Shown in pieces: positions 1 through 5,814 of a stretch of DNA of 6,885 nucleotides. The notes below the pieces were generated by a model. That model saw only the letters and a program-made list of their open reading frames with translations, ran no database searches and was not told the DNA's origin. Both the position numbers and the translations under genes were made by a program. The stretch's first letter is position 1. Each line of letters opens with the position of its first letter. The DNA is from Bacillota bacterium. Its GTDB lineage: Bacteria; Bacillota; DTU065. The DNA lies in the NCBI GenBank assembly GCA_012842235.1, contig DUTE01000378.1, positions 1 through 6,885 of the forward strand, given 5' to 3'.

Positions 1-98
1 AACTGGTCTGTTGATGCTGCTGTTGGCAGTTTGAAAAAGAATGGCAAATTTGCCGACAAATCAACTGTCTGTACCAAAACCATGTACAACTATATAAA
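1..98 (+). pseudogene. IS30-family transposase internal fragment, plus strand
   Basis: Frame 1 of the plus strand reads NWSVDAAVGSLKKNGKF and then ADKSTVCTKTMYNYIN. This matches the region of IS30 transposases where the segment W-S-x-D-A-x-V-G is followed by a V/P-C-T-x-T-x-Y-x-(Y/W)-I motif, just before the DDE catalytic domain. It is the natural continuation of the truncated minus-strand copy at 90-470. After about position 98 the frame runs into the antisense of the other copy and loses meaning. The fragment is open at the left edge, so a longer piece may exist outside the window. No catalytic residues are included. Confidence 0.75.
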
Positions 99-146
99 TT
101 TGCCATTCTTTTTTAAACTGCCAACAGCAGCATCAACAGACCAGTT
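1..146. repeat. 51-bp near-perfect inverted repeat (fold-back)
   Basis: Positions 1-51 and 96-146 are reverse complements at 50 of 51 positions; the single difference lies in the A-rich run (TTGAAAAAG against TTAAAAAAG). They are separated by a 44-nt spacer. Both arms encode the same IS30 transposase segment (NWSVDAAVGSLKKNGKF), one on each strand. The inner ends of the arms sit at AAATTT, which in the left arm is part of the 12-nt palindrome GGCAAATTTGCC (43-54). The repeat may extend left of the window. It is not a normal transposon terminal repeat because it is internal coding sequence. Confidence 0.95.
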
Positions 147-470
147 TTTCTCTTTCATGATCTTACAAACAGTTTGGACAAATTCCCAGCTTTCAAGCAA
201 TTTGAAGGGTTTTACAGAGTTTTTGCGGTTTTCTTCGTATACTGCTTGGCTACGGTCGGCGAAATAAACCATCTCTTTTTTCCCTTGGCGTATCTGCTCT
301 GTCATTCCGTTTTTTACTGCCGCATAAATTGTACCTTTAGCTCTTCCTAGCTTTTTTGCTATCCAGGATGGGTTATGCCCTTCTTCTAGCCAAATTTCGA
401 TTTTTACCCGTTCTCCATAAGTTAGGTGTTTGCCCTTAAGGTTATTAGTGGTATGATCATTATGATCCAT
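90..470 (-). pseudogene. IS30-family transposase, N-terminal part (truncated)
   Basis: The 126-residue product starts MDHNDHTTNN and contains an IS30-type N-terminal DNA-binding region: KHLTYGERVKIEIWLEEG (about residues 14-31) followed by a helix-turn-helix, IAKKLGRAKGTIYAAVK (about 37-53). A second helical region with A-x-Y-E-x-N-R-K-N-S precedes W-S-V-D-A-A-V-G-S. Full-length IS30 transposases are roughly 300-350 residues and carry a DDE domain. Here the reading frame ends at the inverted-repeat junction with Phe-Ile-stop, so the whole catalytic domain is missing. The start ATG (468-470) has an AGGGGG Shine-Dalgarno (complement of 481-486) ten bases upstream. The protein cannot transpose by itself. 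Whether the truncation is real or an artefact of the fold-back junction cannot be told from this sequence. The family call is firm; the end is not. Confidence 0.88.
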
Positions 471-576
471 AGTGATTGTGCCCCCTGTTAGATTTGTTTC
501 TTGACAAAACTATCCTAACATGGAAATCGATCACTGTGGATCTTTTTTAGTTCAACTTCATTTTACAATGAAGCCA

Positions 577-1119
577 ATGAAGAAAAAATGGTTATCAGTT
601 ATCATGGTTGTTGCTTTATTGGCGAGTTCTTCTTTGGCATTAAATCTAGCAGGTATCGATATCCCTTACGAAAATGTAGCCAAAGGTAAAGACTACTATT
701 ACAACACAGTAGAACCTAGTGGTGGCTATGCCGACGAAGATATGGTTAAGATTACAGATGGCCTCTACTCCTGGAGCTGGGGCAACATGGCAGGCTTTAA
801 TAGCTCAGAAGAGTTTGCTGAAATTGAAATCGATCTCGGCAAAAAACAGAAGATAGTCGGTGTCTAAGTTCTTAATATGCTTTCTATGTGTTCAGGTGTA
901 CGTCTTCCTGAGGGTTATACAGTTGAAATCTCTCTAGATGGCAATAAATTCGAAAAGATTGCCGATCTTACATGCTACCCAGAAGAAGAAGAAGACGAGA
1001 CTTACCATCATTGGTTTGCAGAATTTGCTGAAGTAGAAGCACGTTATGTTAGAGTAAATGTTGAATTAGTTAGTGGTGTCTGGGTCATGATCCCGGAAAT
1101 CTTTGTTTGGGCAAAGTAA
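577..1119 (+). pseudogene. Secreted F5/8 type C (discoidin) domain protein with in-frame stop
   Basis: Read through, the frame gives a 180-codon protein. Residues 1-21 are a Sec signal peptide (MKKKW, then a hydrophobic stretch ending SSSLA, likely cut before LNLAG). Residues about 33-180 form one discoidin-type beta-sandwich, with the family marks N-V-A-x-G-K, a loop ending I-T-D-G, W-S-W-G, I-E-I-D-L-G, P-E-G-Y-T-V-E-I-S-L-D-G, a Y-V-R-V-x-V strand and a terminal E-I-x-V-W. Codon 97 (865-867) is TAA, in the middle of the domain. Coding similarity continues in the same frame on both sides, so this is a point nonsense change (CAA to TAA is simplest) and not a frameshift. The start is uncertain: ATG at 568 or 577 gives the signal peptide, neither has a good Shine-Dalgarno, and the upstream region may have been replaced by the IS30 element. 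Discoidin domains of this kind usually bind carbohydrates at the cell surface; the ligand here is unknown. Confidence 0.82.
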
Positions 1120-1139
1120 GTAAGTAAGAAAAAAGTCAA

Positions 1140-1174
1140 GTAGTCCTAGAGGAAACTCTAGGACTACCATTTTT
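1140..1174 (+). terminator. Intrinsic terminator after the discoidin gene
   Basis: A perfect 12-bp stem (GTAGTCCTAGAG at 1140-1151, with its complement at 1156-1167) closes a GAAA tetraloop and is followed by CCATTTTT. It lies 20 bases after the discoidin stop codon. It separates that gene from the riboswitch unit. Confidence 0.9.
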
Positions 1175-1242
1175 AGTGGTTTTCTTAATTAGTATTTAAT
1201 AATTGTTATCTGTTACCGAGCTAGTGTTTAATAGTAAAATAA

Positions 1243-1270
1243 TTGACAGGCTGATTTTCTACTGTATAAT
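1243..1270 (+). promoter_or_regulatory. Sigma-A/sigma-70 consensus promoter for the riboswitch-antiporter unit
   Basis: TTGACA (1243-1248) and TATAAT (1265-1270) are both exact consensus hexamers with a 16-bp spacer. The predicted start of transcription near 1277 is about 17 bases before the aptamer, as expected for a transcriptional riboswitch leader. A perfect promoter implies high constant initiation, with control left to the downstream terminator. Confidence 0.9.
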
Positions 1271-1293
1271 TAAGTTTGTCTACATAATTTTAT

Positions 1294-1352
1294 AGAGTGA
1301 TGAAGCTCACTTGGGGGATTCCCAAACCGCAATATTGCTAATGGCTTCTACT
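1294..1352 (+). promoter_or_regulatory. Fluoride riboswitch aptamer (crcB motif)
   Basis: The segment carries the conserved parts of the crcB-motif fluoride aptamer in order: P1 hairpin AGTG (1296-1299)/CACT (1308-1311) around a loop beginning with ATG; the junction AAACCGC (1324-1330); a short second stem GCAA/TTGC (1329-1338); then CTAATGG and TCTAC (1339-1351). The diagnostic pseudoknot is present: loop bases GAAGCT (1302-1307) pair with GGCTTC (1343-1348), five Watson-Crick pairs and one wobble. An extra G-rich/C-rich mini-hairpin (about 1313-1323) fills the linker between P1 and AAACCGC. Known members bind fluoride through Mg2+ ions and turn on fluoride exporters and related genes. The fit with the downstream overlapping terminator makes this a transcriptional ON switch. 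It was identified by motif recall and hand folding, without a covariance-model search. Confidence 0.88.
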
Positions 1353-1404
1353 TTAATCACTTGTGGTGCAATCATTTGTGATTAAGGTAGAAGCTTTTTG
1401 TTTT
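1344..1404 (+). terminator. Riboswitch-controlled intrinsic terminator
   Basis: A 17-bp stem (left arm 1344-1360, right arm 1378-1394, all paired with a single G-U wobble) has a 17-nt loop and is followed by TTTTTGTTTT. The left arm begins with GCTTC, the same bases that form the aptamer pseudoknot. Ligand-bound aptamer and terminator are therefore mutually exclusive, and fluoride should allow read-through. The antiporter Shine-Dalgarno begins immediately after the U-tract. Confidence 0.92.
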
Positions 1405-1418
1405 AGGAGGAAAAAGAG

Positions 1419-2612
1419 ATGCTTTTAGACATTGCCCTAATGATCATATTTGGACTTTTAGGTAAACACCTTGCTTTAGCACTAAGGCTTCCTGGATTAG
1501 TCGGTATAATGGTTGCTGGTATATTGGTAAACAGAGCAAATCTACTTGGACCAACACTTCTGTTACTCTCAAAAGATCTACGTCTTATAGCCCTTATTGT
1601 CATTTTGCTTAGAGCAGGGCTAGAGTTAGATAAGAAGATGTTAAAAAAAGCAGGGTGGAGAGCGATTTTAATGAGTTTTTTGCCTTGTTTGTTAGAAGGG
1701 CTTACAGTAACTTTTATTGCACCATATCTACTACCACTAGGAAGCTTAGAGGCAGGTCTTCTTGGCTTTATTCTAGCGGCTGTATCACCTGCAGTTGTAG
1801 TTCCCTCTATGATCCGACTACAAAAAGAAGGCTTAGGAACAAATAAAGGTATCCCGACAATAATATTGGCGGGATCAAGTGTTGATGATGTTTTTGCTAT
1901 CACGATCTTTTCTTTACTATTAAACACTTATCAAGGTCAGCAGGTCAGTATTGGTTTAACCTTTCTTTCTTTGTTGCAAAACTTAGTTCTTGGTCTATTA
2001 ATAGGCATAGGAACAGGTTTAGTGTTAAATAAGATTTTTTCATATGGGCAAAAAAAACTTTGTTCTAGTGAAAAACTCCTAGTTGTTGTGGCTGTTTCTT
2101 TAGTCTTAACAGCGCTAGCTAAGGTGATCTCTTTTGCATCTTTGCTATCTATCATGGTCATGGGTTTTGTCATTCAGATAACTAATATCCAAAGAGCAAA
2201 AGTCTTAGCTAGCAAGTTAGAACAAGTATGGGTATTTGCAAGTTTAGTTTTGTTCTTTTTAGTCGGTGCAGAACTACCACTAAAAACAGCTTTAAATACA
2301 GGCCTTGTTGGTGTTTTGGTTGTAGCTATAGGTCTTTTAGGTAGGTCAGTAGGTGTTTTTTTAGCTTTACTTGGTTCGAAATTGAGCTTTTCCGAAAAGC
2401 TTTTTTGTACTATAGCCTATATGCCAAAGGCAACTGTACAGGCGGCTATTGGTGCACTACCGCTAGCAGCAGGTGTTTTAGGAGGAAAGATTATTTTGTC
2501 TGTAGCTGTAGTTAGCATTCTATTAACAGCTCCTTTAGGACTAATTTTAATTGAAAAAACAGCACCACTTCTTCTAGAGAAGGATAAGGGCATGGAGTTG
2601 GAAACTAGCTAG
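1419..2612 (+). CDS. Cation:proton antiporter, CPA2/NHA (SLC9B-like) type, fluoride-regulated
   Basis: This 397-residue, very hydrophobic inner-membrane protein has about 12 predicted transmembrane segments, the normal size for bacterial cation/proton antiporters. Family motifs are visible: LLRAGLELD (63-71), SPAVVVPSM (123-131), then KGIPT leading into GSSVDDVFAI (152-161) with the paired acidic residues D156-D157 typical of electrogenic CPA2/NHA proteins, a conserved LLGR (306-309) and YMPKATVQAAIGALPLA (334-350) with K337. The SPAVVVPSM...KGIPT...DD...PKATVQAA series resembles animal NHA/SLC9B proteins more than NhaP or KefB. Such proteins exchange Na+ or Li+ for H+. The start ATG has an AGGAGG site (1405-1410) eight bases upstream. 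The gene is alone behind the fluoride riboswitch. Antiporters of this superfamily are among the gene classes I recall being reported under fluoride riboswitches, so a role in fluoride tolerance is likely. Whether it moves fluoride, or only Na+/H+ to offset HF-driven acidification, cannot be read from the sequence. Confidence 0.9.
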   Translation: MLLDIALMIIFGLLGKHLALALRLPGLVGIMVAGILVNRANLLGPTLLLLSKDLRLIALIVILLRAGLELDKKMLKKAGWRAILMSFLPCLLEGLTVTFIAPYLLPLGSLEAGLLGFILAAVSPAVVVPSMIRLQKEGLGTNKGIPTIILAGSSVDDVFAITIFSLLLNTYQGQQVSIGLTFLSLLQNLVLGLLIGIGTGLVLNKIFSYGQKKLCSSEKLLVVVAVSLVLTALAKVISFASLLSIMVMGFVIQITNIQRAKVLASKLEQVWVFASLVLFFLVGAELPLKTALNTGLVGVLVVAIGLLGRSVGVFLALLGSKLSFSEKLFCTIAYMPKATVQAAIGALPLAAGVLGGKIILSVAVVSILLTAPLGLILIEKTAPLLLEKDKGMELETS

Positions 2613-2812
2613 TAAAAGGCAAAAAATGATTTTGACTTAGATTAACTAGCTTAAACTTAAAATGCTTAGTGATTGTTTTATAGAAGCAGTAGAGAAAGAC
2701 TGAATAGTGGCAAAGACAACCAAAAGGATGAAGATTCAACAAGTATTATATATAAATGAATAAAAAGGAAAATTTAAAGCAATATTGAATAGTGATATCA
2801 ACATATTATTTA

Positions 2813-2818
2813 AGGGGG
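2813..2818 (+). promoter_or_regulatory. Shine-Dalgarno deciding the start at 2830
   Basis: AGGGGG lies 11 bases before ATG 2830 but only 2 bases before ATG 2821, which is too close for the ribosome. The downstream ATG also gives the shorter, more typical signal peptide (MNKKLW). Confidence 0.6.
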
Positions 2819-2829
2819 ATATGAGTGCA

Positions 2830-3672
2830 ATGAATAAGAAACTGTGGTTTTTTATGTTGATTGTTTTGGCCTTCAGTTCCTTGGCTCTAGCCATAGAAGG
2901 CACAGTCATGATCTTTCCTGATCTTGTTATCTCTACCCCAGAGCGCTACGATACTCAAAATGATTTTCCTTTGCCACAATTAGCAGATAGAGATCTCGTG
3001 ACAACATGGACTTTTAAGTGGGATTTTGATTCATATCCTTGTGATTGGGATCAAGATGGAATTGGTTCGTGGATTAAGGTTGAAACCTTAAGTGGTCTTG
3101 AGATTCGTTCTTTAGAGATTGTCAATGGCTATGCGAAGATGTGGCCTATTCGCTATGAACAAAATAATGCGGTTATGTCTTTAATTGTCGAAGAATCAAG
3201 CGGAAACAAACAGGTAGTATACTTTGATGATGACTGCCAAGAATTTCAGGATTTTAAGCTAAAGAAACCATCTACTTGGGTCAAGTTAACTATCGATGAT
3301 GTAAGATATGGCAATCGTTATAATGATACCTGTATCGGTGAAATGGCTGTCTATGATGTAAACGGCAATGATCTTGTTACTAAATGGCCATACTATGTTT
3401 TCACTCACAGAGAGAGAGAAAGACTGTGGGAGGTAAGGGATCTTTCCTTGACAACACATTATACAGCAGAGATATCAGGCATTAATTGGGCTGTAGTTAG
3501 TGGCAATGCAGAATTAGTTGCCTTTTATGGTGACCAAGGTGCAGAAGTCTATGACGTGAAAAAAGCAGTAGCTAAAAAACTTTGGTCAGGTAAAAAAGTA
3601 ACCGAAGCCAAGTTTGATGGGAGAAAATTAGTGGCACTTGTAGATGGAACAGAGCAGACAGAGAGTTTCTAA
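2830..3672 (+). CDS. Secreted NADase-type discoidin (putative glycan-binding) domain protein
   Basis: This is a 280-residue exported protein. Residues 1-21 form a Sec signal peptide ending SSLALA, with likely cleavage before IEG; there is no lipobox cysteine. Residues about 35-178 match the discoidin-like domain found in NADase-type translocation/glycan-binding proteins: D-x-x-x-x-T-T-W (53-60), G-I-G-S-W-I (77-82), the hallmark I-V-N-G-Y-A-K (97-103), R-Y-x-x-N-N (108-113), V-K-L-T-I-D-D-V (151-158), and Y-N-D-T-C-I-G-E-M (164-172). The domain is thought to bind glycans and has no catalytic residues of its own. Residues about 200-275 (E-L-V-A-F-Y-G-D-Q-G-A-E-V-Y-D-V...L-V-A-L-V-D-G) look like one or two beta-propeller-type blades, too few for a complete propeller. 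The signal peptide resembles that of the discoidin gene at 577. The gene appears monocistronic, with 217 bases before it and a terminator right after. The biological ligand is unknown. Confidence 0.82.
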   Translation: MNKKLWFFMLIVLAFSSLALAIEGTVMIFPDLVISTPERYDTQNDFPLPQLADRDLVTTWTFKWDFDSYPCDWDQDGIGSWIKVETLSGLEIRSLEIVNGYAKMWPIRYEQNNAVMSLIVEESSGNKQVVYFDDDCQEFQDFKLKKPSTWVKLTIDDVRYGNRYNDTCIGEMAVYDVNGNDLVTKWPYYVFTHRERERLWEVRDLSLTTHYTAEISGINWAVVSGNAELVAFYGDQGAEVYDVKKAVAKKLWSGKKVTEAKFDGRKLVALVDGTEQTESF

Positions 3673-3685
3673 ATAATAAGAACCG

Positions 3686-3716
3686 AAAAGCTAGGCCTTA
3701 AGGCCTAGCTTTTTTT
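3686..3716 (+). terminator. Intrinsic terminator after the NADase-discoidin gene
   Basis: AGCTAGGCC (3689-3697), loop TTAA, GGCCTAGCT (3702-3710) forms a perfect stem, extended by A-T pairs from the flanking AAA and TTT, with seven T residues (3710-3716). The A-run on the left side means it could also stop minus-strand transcription. Confidence 0.95.
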
Positions 3717-3791
3717 ATCTCTTTTTCATCAAAGAAGGAGTTAATGGTGGAAAGGTCAAAATTTCGTATTATAGGGATTAATATAAAATTT

Positions 3792-3800
3792 ATGGGGTGA
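3792..3800 (+). promoter_or_regulatory. Shine-Dalgarno deciding the start at 3806
   Basis: ATGGGGTGA matches the anti-SD complement AGGAGGTGA at 7 of 9 bases and sits 5 bases before ATG 3806. The in-frame GTG at 3797 is inside this site, so it is unlikely to be the start. Confidence 0.7.
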
Positions 3801-3805
3801 AAAAG

Positions 3806-5797
3806 ATGGGGGAAACGGAGTATGTAGTAGAAAGTAGGGATACTTTTCCGTGCCTAAGTCAAAATCAATTTGAAAAATTGCTAGAAGACGCCCTAGATCA
3901 CCTCTCAGAAAAAAGACTATCTACACTAGCAAAAAACCTAAAGGTACAGGTTGATGGTTTTCGATTAAAAAACGCGCCTAAAAGTTTAGTTGTTAAAGAA
4001 CTTCTACCAAGGTTAAGGTCTCCATTAGGATTTGGTTTTTTATTAGAGGCAATAAAAAAAGACTATCCAGAGCTATTTTTTGCGATAAACGAAAAAGACA
4101 AAAAGTTAGAGATAGACAAATGGCAAGAAACGTGTAGTGATTCAATCATCATATTAGCCCTTATCTCAAGTAATGATGAAAAAAATAAAGACCTTATAGA
4201 ACAATTGATAAAAAAGCAAATTGAGAAAAAAGAACTTATAGGGAAAGAAACTAAAGTTATTAGCTTAGAACAAGCCCAGGAAAATAATCGTCAGAGAGAG
4301 GTAGAGAGATTAGAAGAAAAGATCGAGCAAAAAAACCAACTCATATCTGAAAAGGATCGTTTGCTTGCAAAAAAGGGAAAAGAACTGAAAAAACTAGAAG
4401 ATAAGCTCAAAGAAGAGCGAGTAAATTATGGCAAAAGCTCTAGTGAAGTCGGTGAGCTACGAAAAGAAAATGAAACGCTTCAAAAACAACTCAACGATTT
4501 ACAACAAAGACTTGAGTTTTATCAAGATGAACAAAGACAGTTAAAAGATGAAAATAGAGAGCTTGAAGCTCAACTAACAGATCTCAATAAAGAGTATTCT
4601 AAACAACAAGAGAGGTCAAATCATTTTGGTAAAGACTTGAGCAAGCTTTTAGAAAAAAAACAGTCATGGCAAAAGGAAGCACTCAAATGGGAAGCACGGT
4701 GGCAAGTGGAAAGTTTTCTTAAGGAAAAGAGTGCAAAAAAGAAATTAATCTCCAAGGAAATAAGCGTAGATGTTAGTGAACTAGAAAGCGCCTATATTAA
4801 AGTACTTCGTCTCGAAGAAAAAAAGCTTCTATCAGATTTTTCCGAAGCAAAGGACATTAAGAAAAGAAAAGATATTTTAACACTTTTAGAAGAATCGTTG
4901 CTTCAGCAAGAAAAGATAGAGGCTATAGATTTTGGCACAGATAGCGTATCTTTGAATGTGGATATAGACTTAGACTGTGATGATATTGTTTTTTGTTATG
5001 AACTAGAGGGAATATTCTCTTATGAAGGTCCCCATGGCTGGGTTAGAACAGATGAAGGATCATTTTTAATTACACCAGAGGATATTTTCAGACACAATCT
5101 TGTAACAGGTGATACCCTAAAGGTTTTTTTGAATCATAGTATTGAGAACGACTCAGATACAGGTATTAGCTTTGAAATAATAAATAAGGCTGAGCATATA
5201 GAGCAGGTCTGTTCTTTACAAAGAGTAGATGATGAGATATTAGTCAATAACACTTACAGCTATGATTTGCAGCTTAGTCCAGCAGAGTTTGAATCTATTG
5301 GTTGTAACCTAGAAGATCCAGTTACAGTAATATTCCCCAAACTAAGTTCGGTTCAAAAACTTAATGACAAAATAATCTATGCTCGTGTTATTAAAGCACA
5401 CGATTATACTTGGCAAGAAATGCCACCTAAGGAAAGAAAACGCTGTGAAAAACGTCGCATAGCAGACGCTTCTACCTCTAATAAAGAACAACTAGAACCT
5501 ATTCTCAAAGGTCAAACCATTCTTGTTGTAGGGGGAGACAGATTTAAAGAACAGCTTAGAGATATTATTGAACAAAAACAAGGAATCTTTTGCTTCCAAC
5601 CAGGCTTCGATGAAAAAGGCATGGTTGAGAGTCGGGTAAAAAAGTCCCAGAGGGTAATCCTTGTGACATCAGAGCTCTCTCATGTTGTCAAAGATCTAGT
5701 GATTAAAGCTACAGAAAAACACAACGTAGATTGTTGTTATTACAATGAACGTGGTGCAGTGCTATTTGAAGAGTTGATCCGTTCTTTTACCAGCTAA
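3806..5797 (+). CDS. Coiled-coil protein with Rho-like cold-shock/OB segment and C-terminal DUF2325 domain
   Basis: The product is a 663-residue cytoplasmic protein without signal peptide or membrane segment. Residues about 15-110 form a helical N-terminal domain I do not recognise (contains APKSLVVKELLPRLRSPLG). Residues about 150-310 are highly charged, heptad-rich coiled coil (Lys/Glu/Gln). Residues about 375-535 are beta-rich. Within them, G-I-F-S-Y-E-G-P-H-G-W-V-R (402-414) followed by I-T-P-E-D-I-F-R-H-N-L-V-T-G-D-T (422-437) resembles the RNA-binding cold-shock domain of Rho (G-F-L-R ... V-S-P-x-Q-I-R-R-F-N-L-R-T-G-D-T); about 9 of 19 residues agree with E. coli Rho as I recall it. A second, weaker S-P-A-E-F segment follows at about 491-510. 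Residues about 567-660 fit DUF2325: I-L-V-V-G-G-D-R-F (572-580), a central strand R-V-I-L-V-T-S-E-L-S-H (616-626), and a Rossmann-like alternation. There is no ATPase motif, so it is not Rho. It ends 17 bases before the kinase start and is probably co-transcribed with it. Function is unknown; a nucleic-acid-associated scaffold or regulator is a guess. Confidence 0.8.
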   Translation: MGETEYVVESRDTFPCLSQNQFEKLLEDALDHLSEKRLSTLAKNLKVQVDGFRLKNAPKSLVVKELLPRLRSPLGFGFLLEAIKKDYPELFFAINEKDKKLEIDKWQETCSDSIIILALISSNDEKNKDLIEQLIKKQIEKKELIGKETKVISLEQAQENNRQREVERLEEKIEQKNQLISEKDRLLAKKGKELKKLEDKLKEERVNYGKSSSEVGELRKENETLQKQLNDLQQRLEFYQDEQRQLKDENRELEAQLTDLNKEYSKQQERSNHFGKDLSKLLEKKQSWQKEALKWEARWQVESFLKEKSAKKKLISKEISVDVSELESAYIKVLRLEEKKLLSDFSEAKDIKKRKDILTLLEESLLQQEKIEAIDFGTDSVSLNVDIDLDCDDIVFCYELEGIFSYEGPHGWVRTDEGSFLITPEDIFRHNLVTGDTLKVFLNHSIENDSDTGISFEIINKAEHIEQVCSLQRVDDEILVNNTYSYDLQLSPAEFESIGCNLEDPVTVIFPKLSSVQKLNDKIIYARVIKAHDYTWQEMPPKERKRCEKRRIADASTSNKEQLEPILKGQTILVVGGDRFKEQLRDIIEQKQGIFCFQPGFDEKGMVESRVKKSQRVILVTSELSHVVKDLVIKATEKHNVDCCYYNERGAVLFEELIRSFTS

Positions 5798-5801
5798 ATT
5801 T

Positions 5802-5808
5802 GGAGGTG
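5802..5808 (+). promoter_or_regulatory. Shine-Dalgarno deciding the kinase start at 5815
   Basis: GGAGGTG lies six bases before ATG 5815. An in-frame TTG at 5800 overlaps this site and would add only five residues before the first beta strand of the ATPase fold, so ATG 5815 is chosen. Confidence 0.85.
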
Positions 5809-5814
5809 GCCAAT

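Larger units (their letters stand above)
1..519 (-). mobile_element. IS30-family element remnant, one end
   Basis: The transposase N-terminus and its upstream segment imply that the left end of an IS30-type element lies just before the discoidin gene. The segment 497-519, read on the minus strand as TTAGGATAGTTTTGTCAAG, looks like the terminal inverted repeat of such elements, so the boundary is placed near 519. The other terminal repeat and any target duplication are outside the window or lost. The outer boundary is an inference. Confidence 0.5.

Noticed and set aside
501..506. TTGACA near the IS30 end as an outward promoter for the discoidin gene
   Set aside because: No acceptable -10 hexamer lies 16-18 bases downstream; at best it is a lone -35 element.
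865..867. Stop-codon recoding (for example selenocysteine or pyrrolysine insertion) at the discoidin TAA
   Set aside because: Those systems use TGA and TAG, not TAA. TAA also ends the antisense-free genes around it, such as the DUF2325 and kinase genes.
877..1119. Second half of the discoidin domain as a separate gene
   Set aside because: It continues the same frame and the same domain after one TAA, starts mid-domain, and has no Shine-Dalgarno before its ATG codons.
1403..1927. Long open frame on the minus strand opposite the antiporter
   Set aside because: Its translation has low-complexity Ser/Pro/Lys composition without family motifs, and it is fully antisense to a gene with clear transporter motifs; it is a shadow frame.
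2607..2651. AGCTAGT/ACTAGCT inverted repeat just after the antiporter as a terminator
   Set aside because: It has only 7 pairs around a 31-base loop and no U-tract follows.
2728..2756. TATAAA at 2751-2756 as a promoter for the NADase-discoidin gene
   Set aside because: The A/T-rich segment lacks a recognisable -35 at a proper distance, so the promoter for this gene is left undefined.
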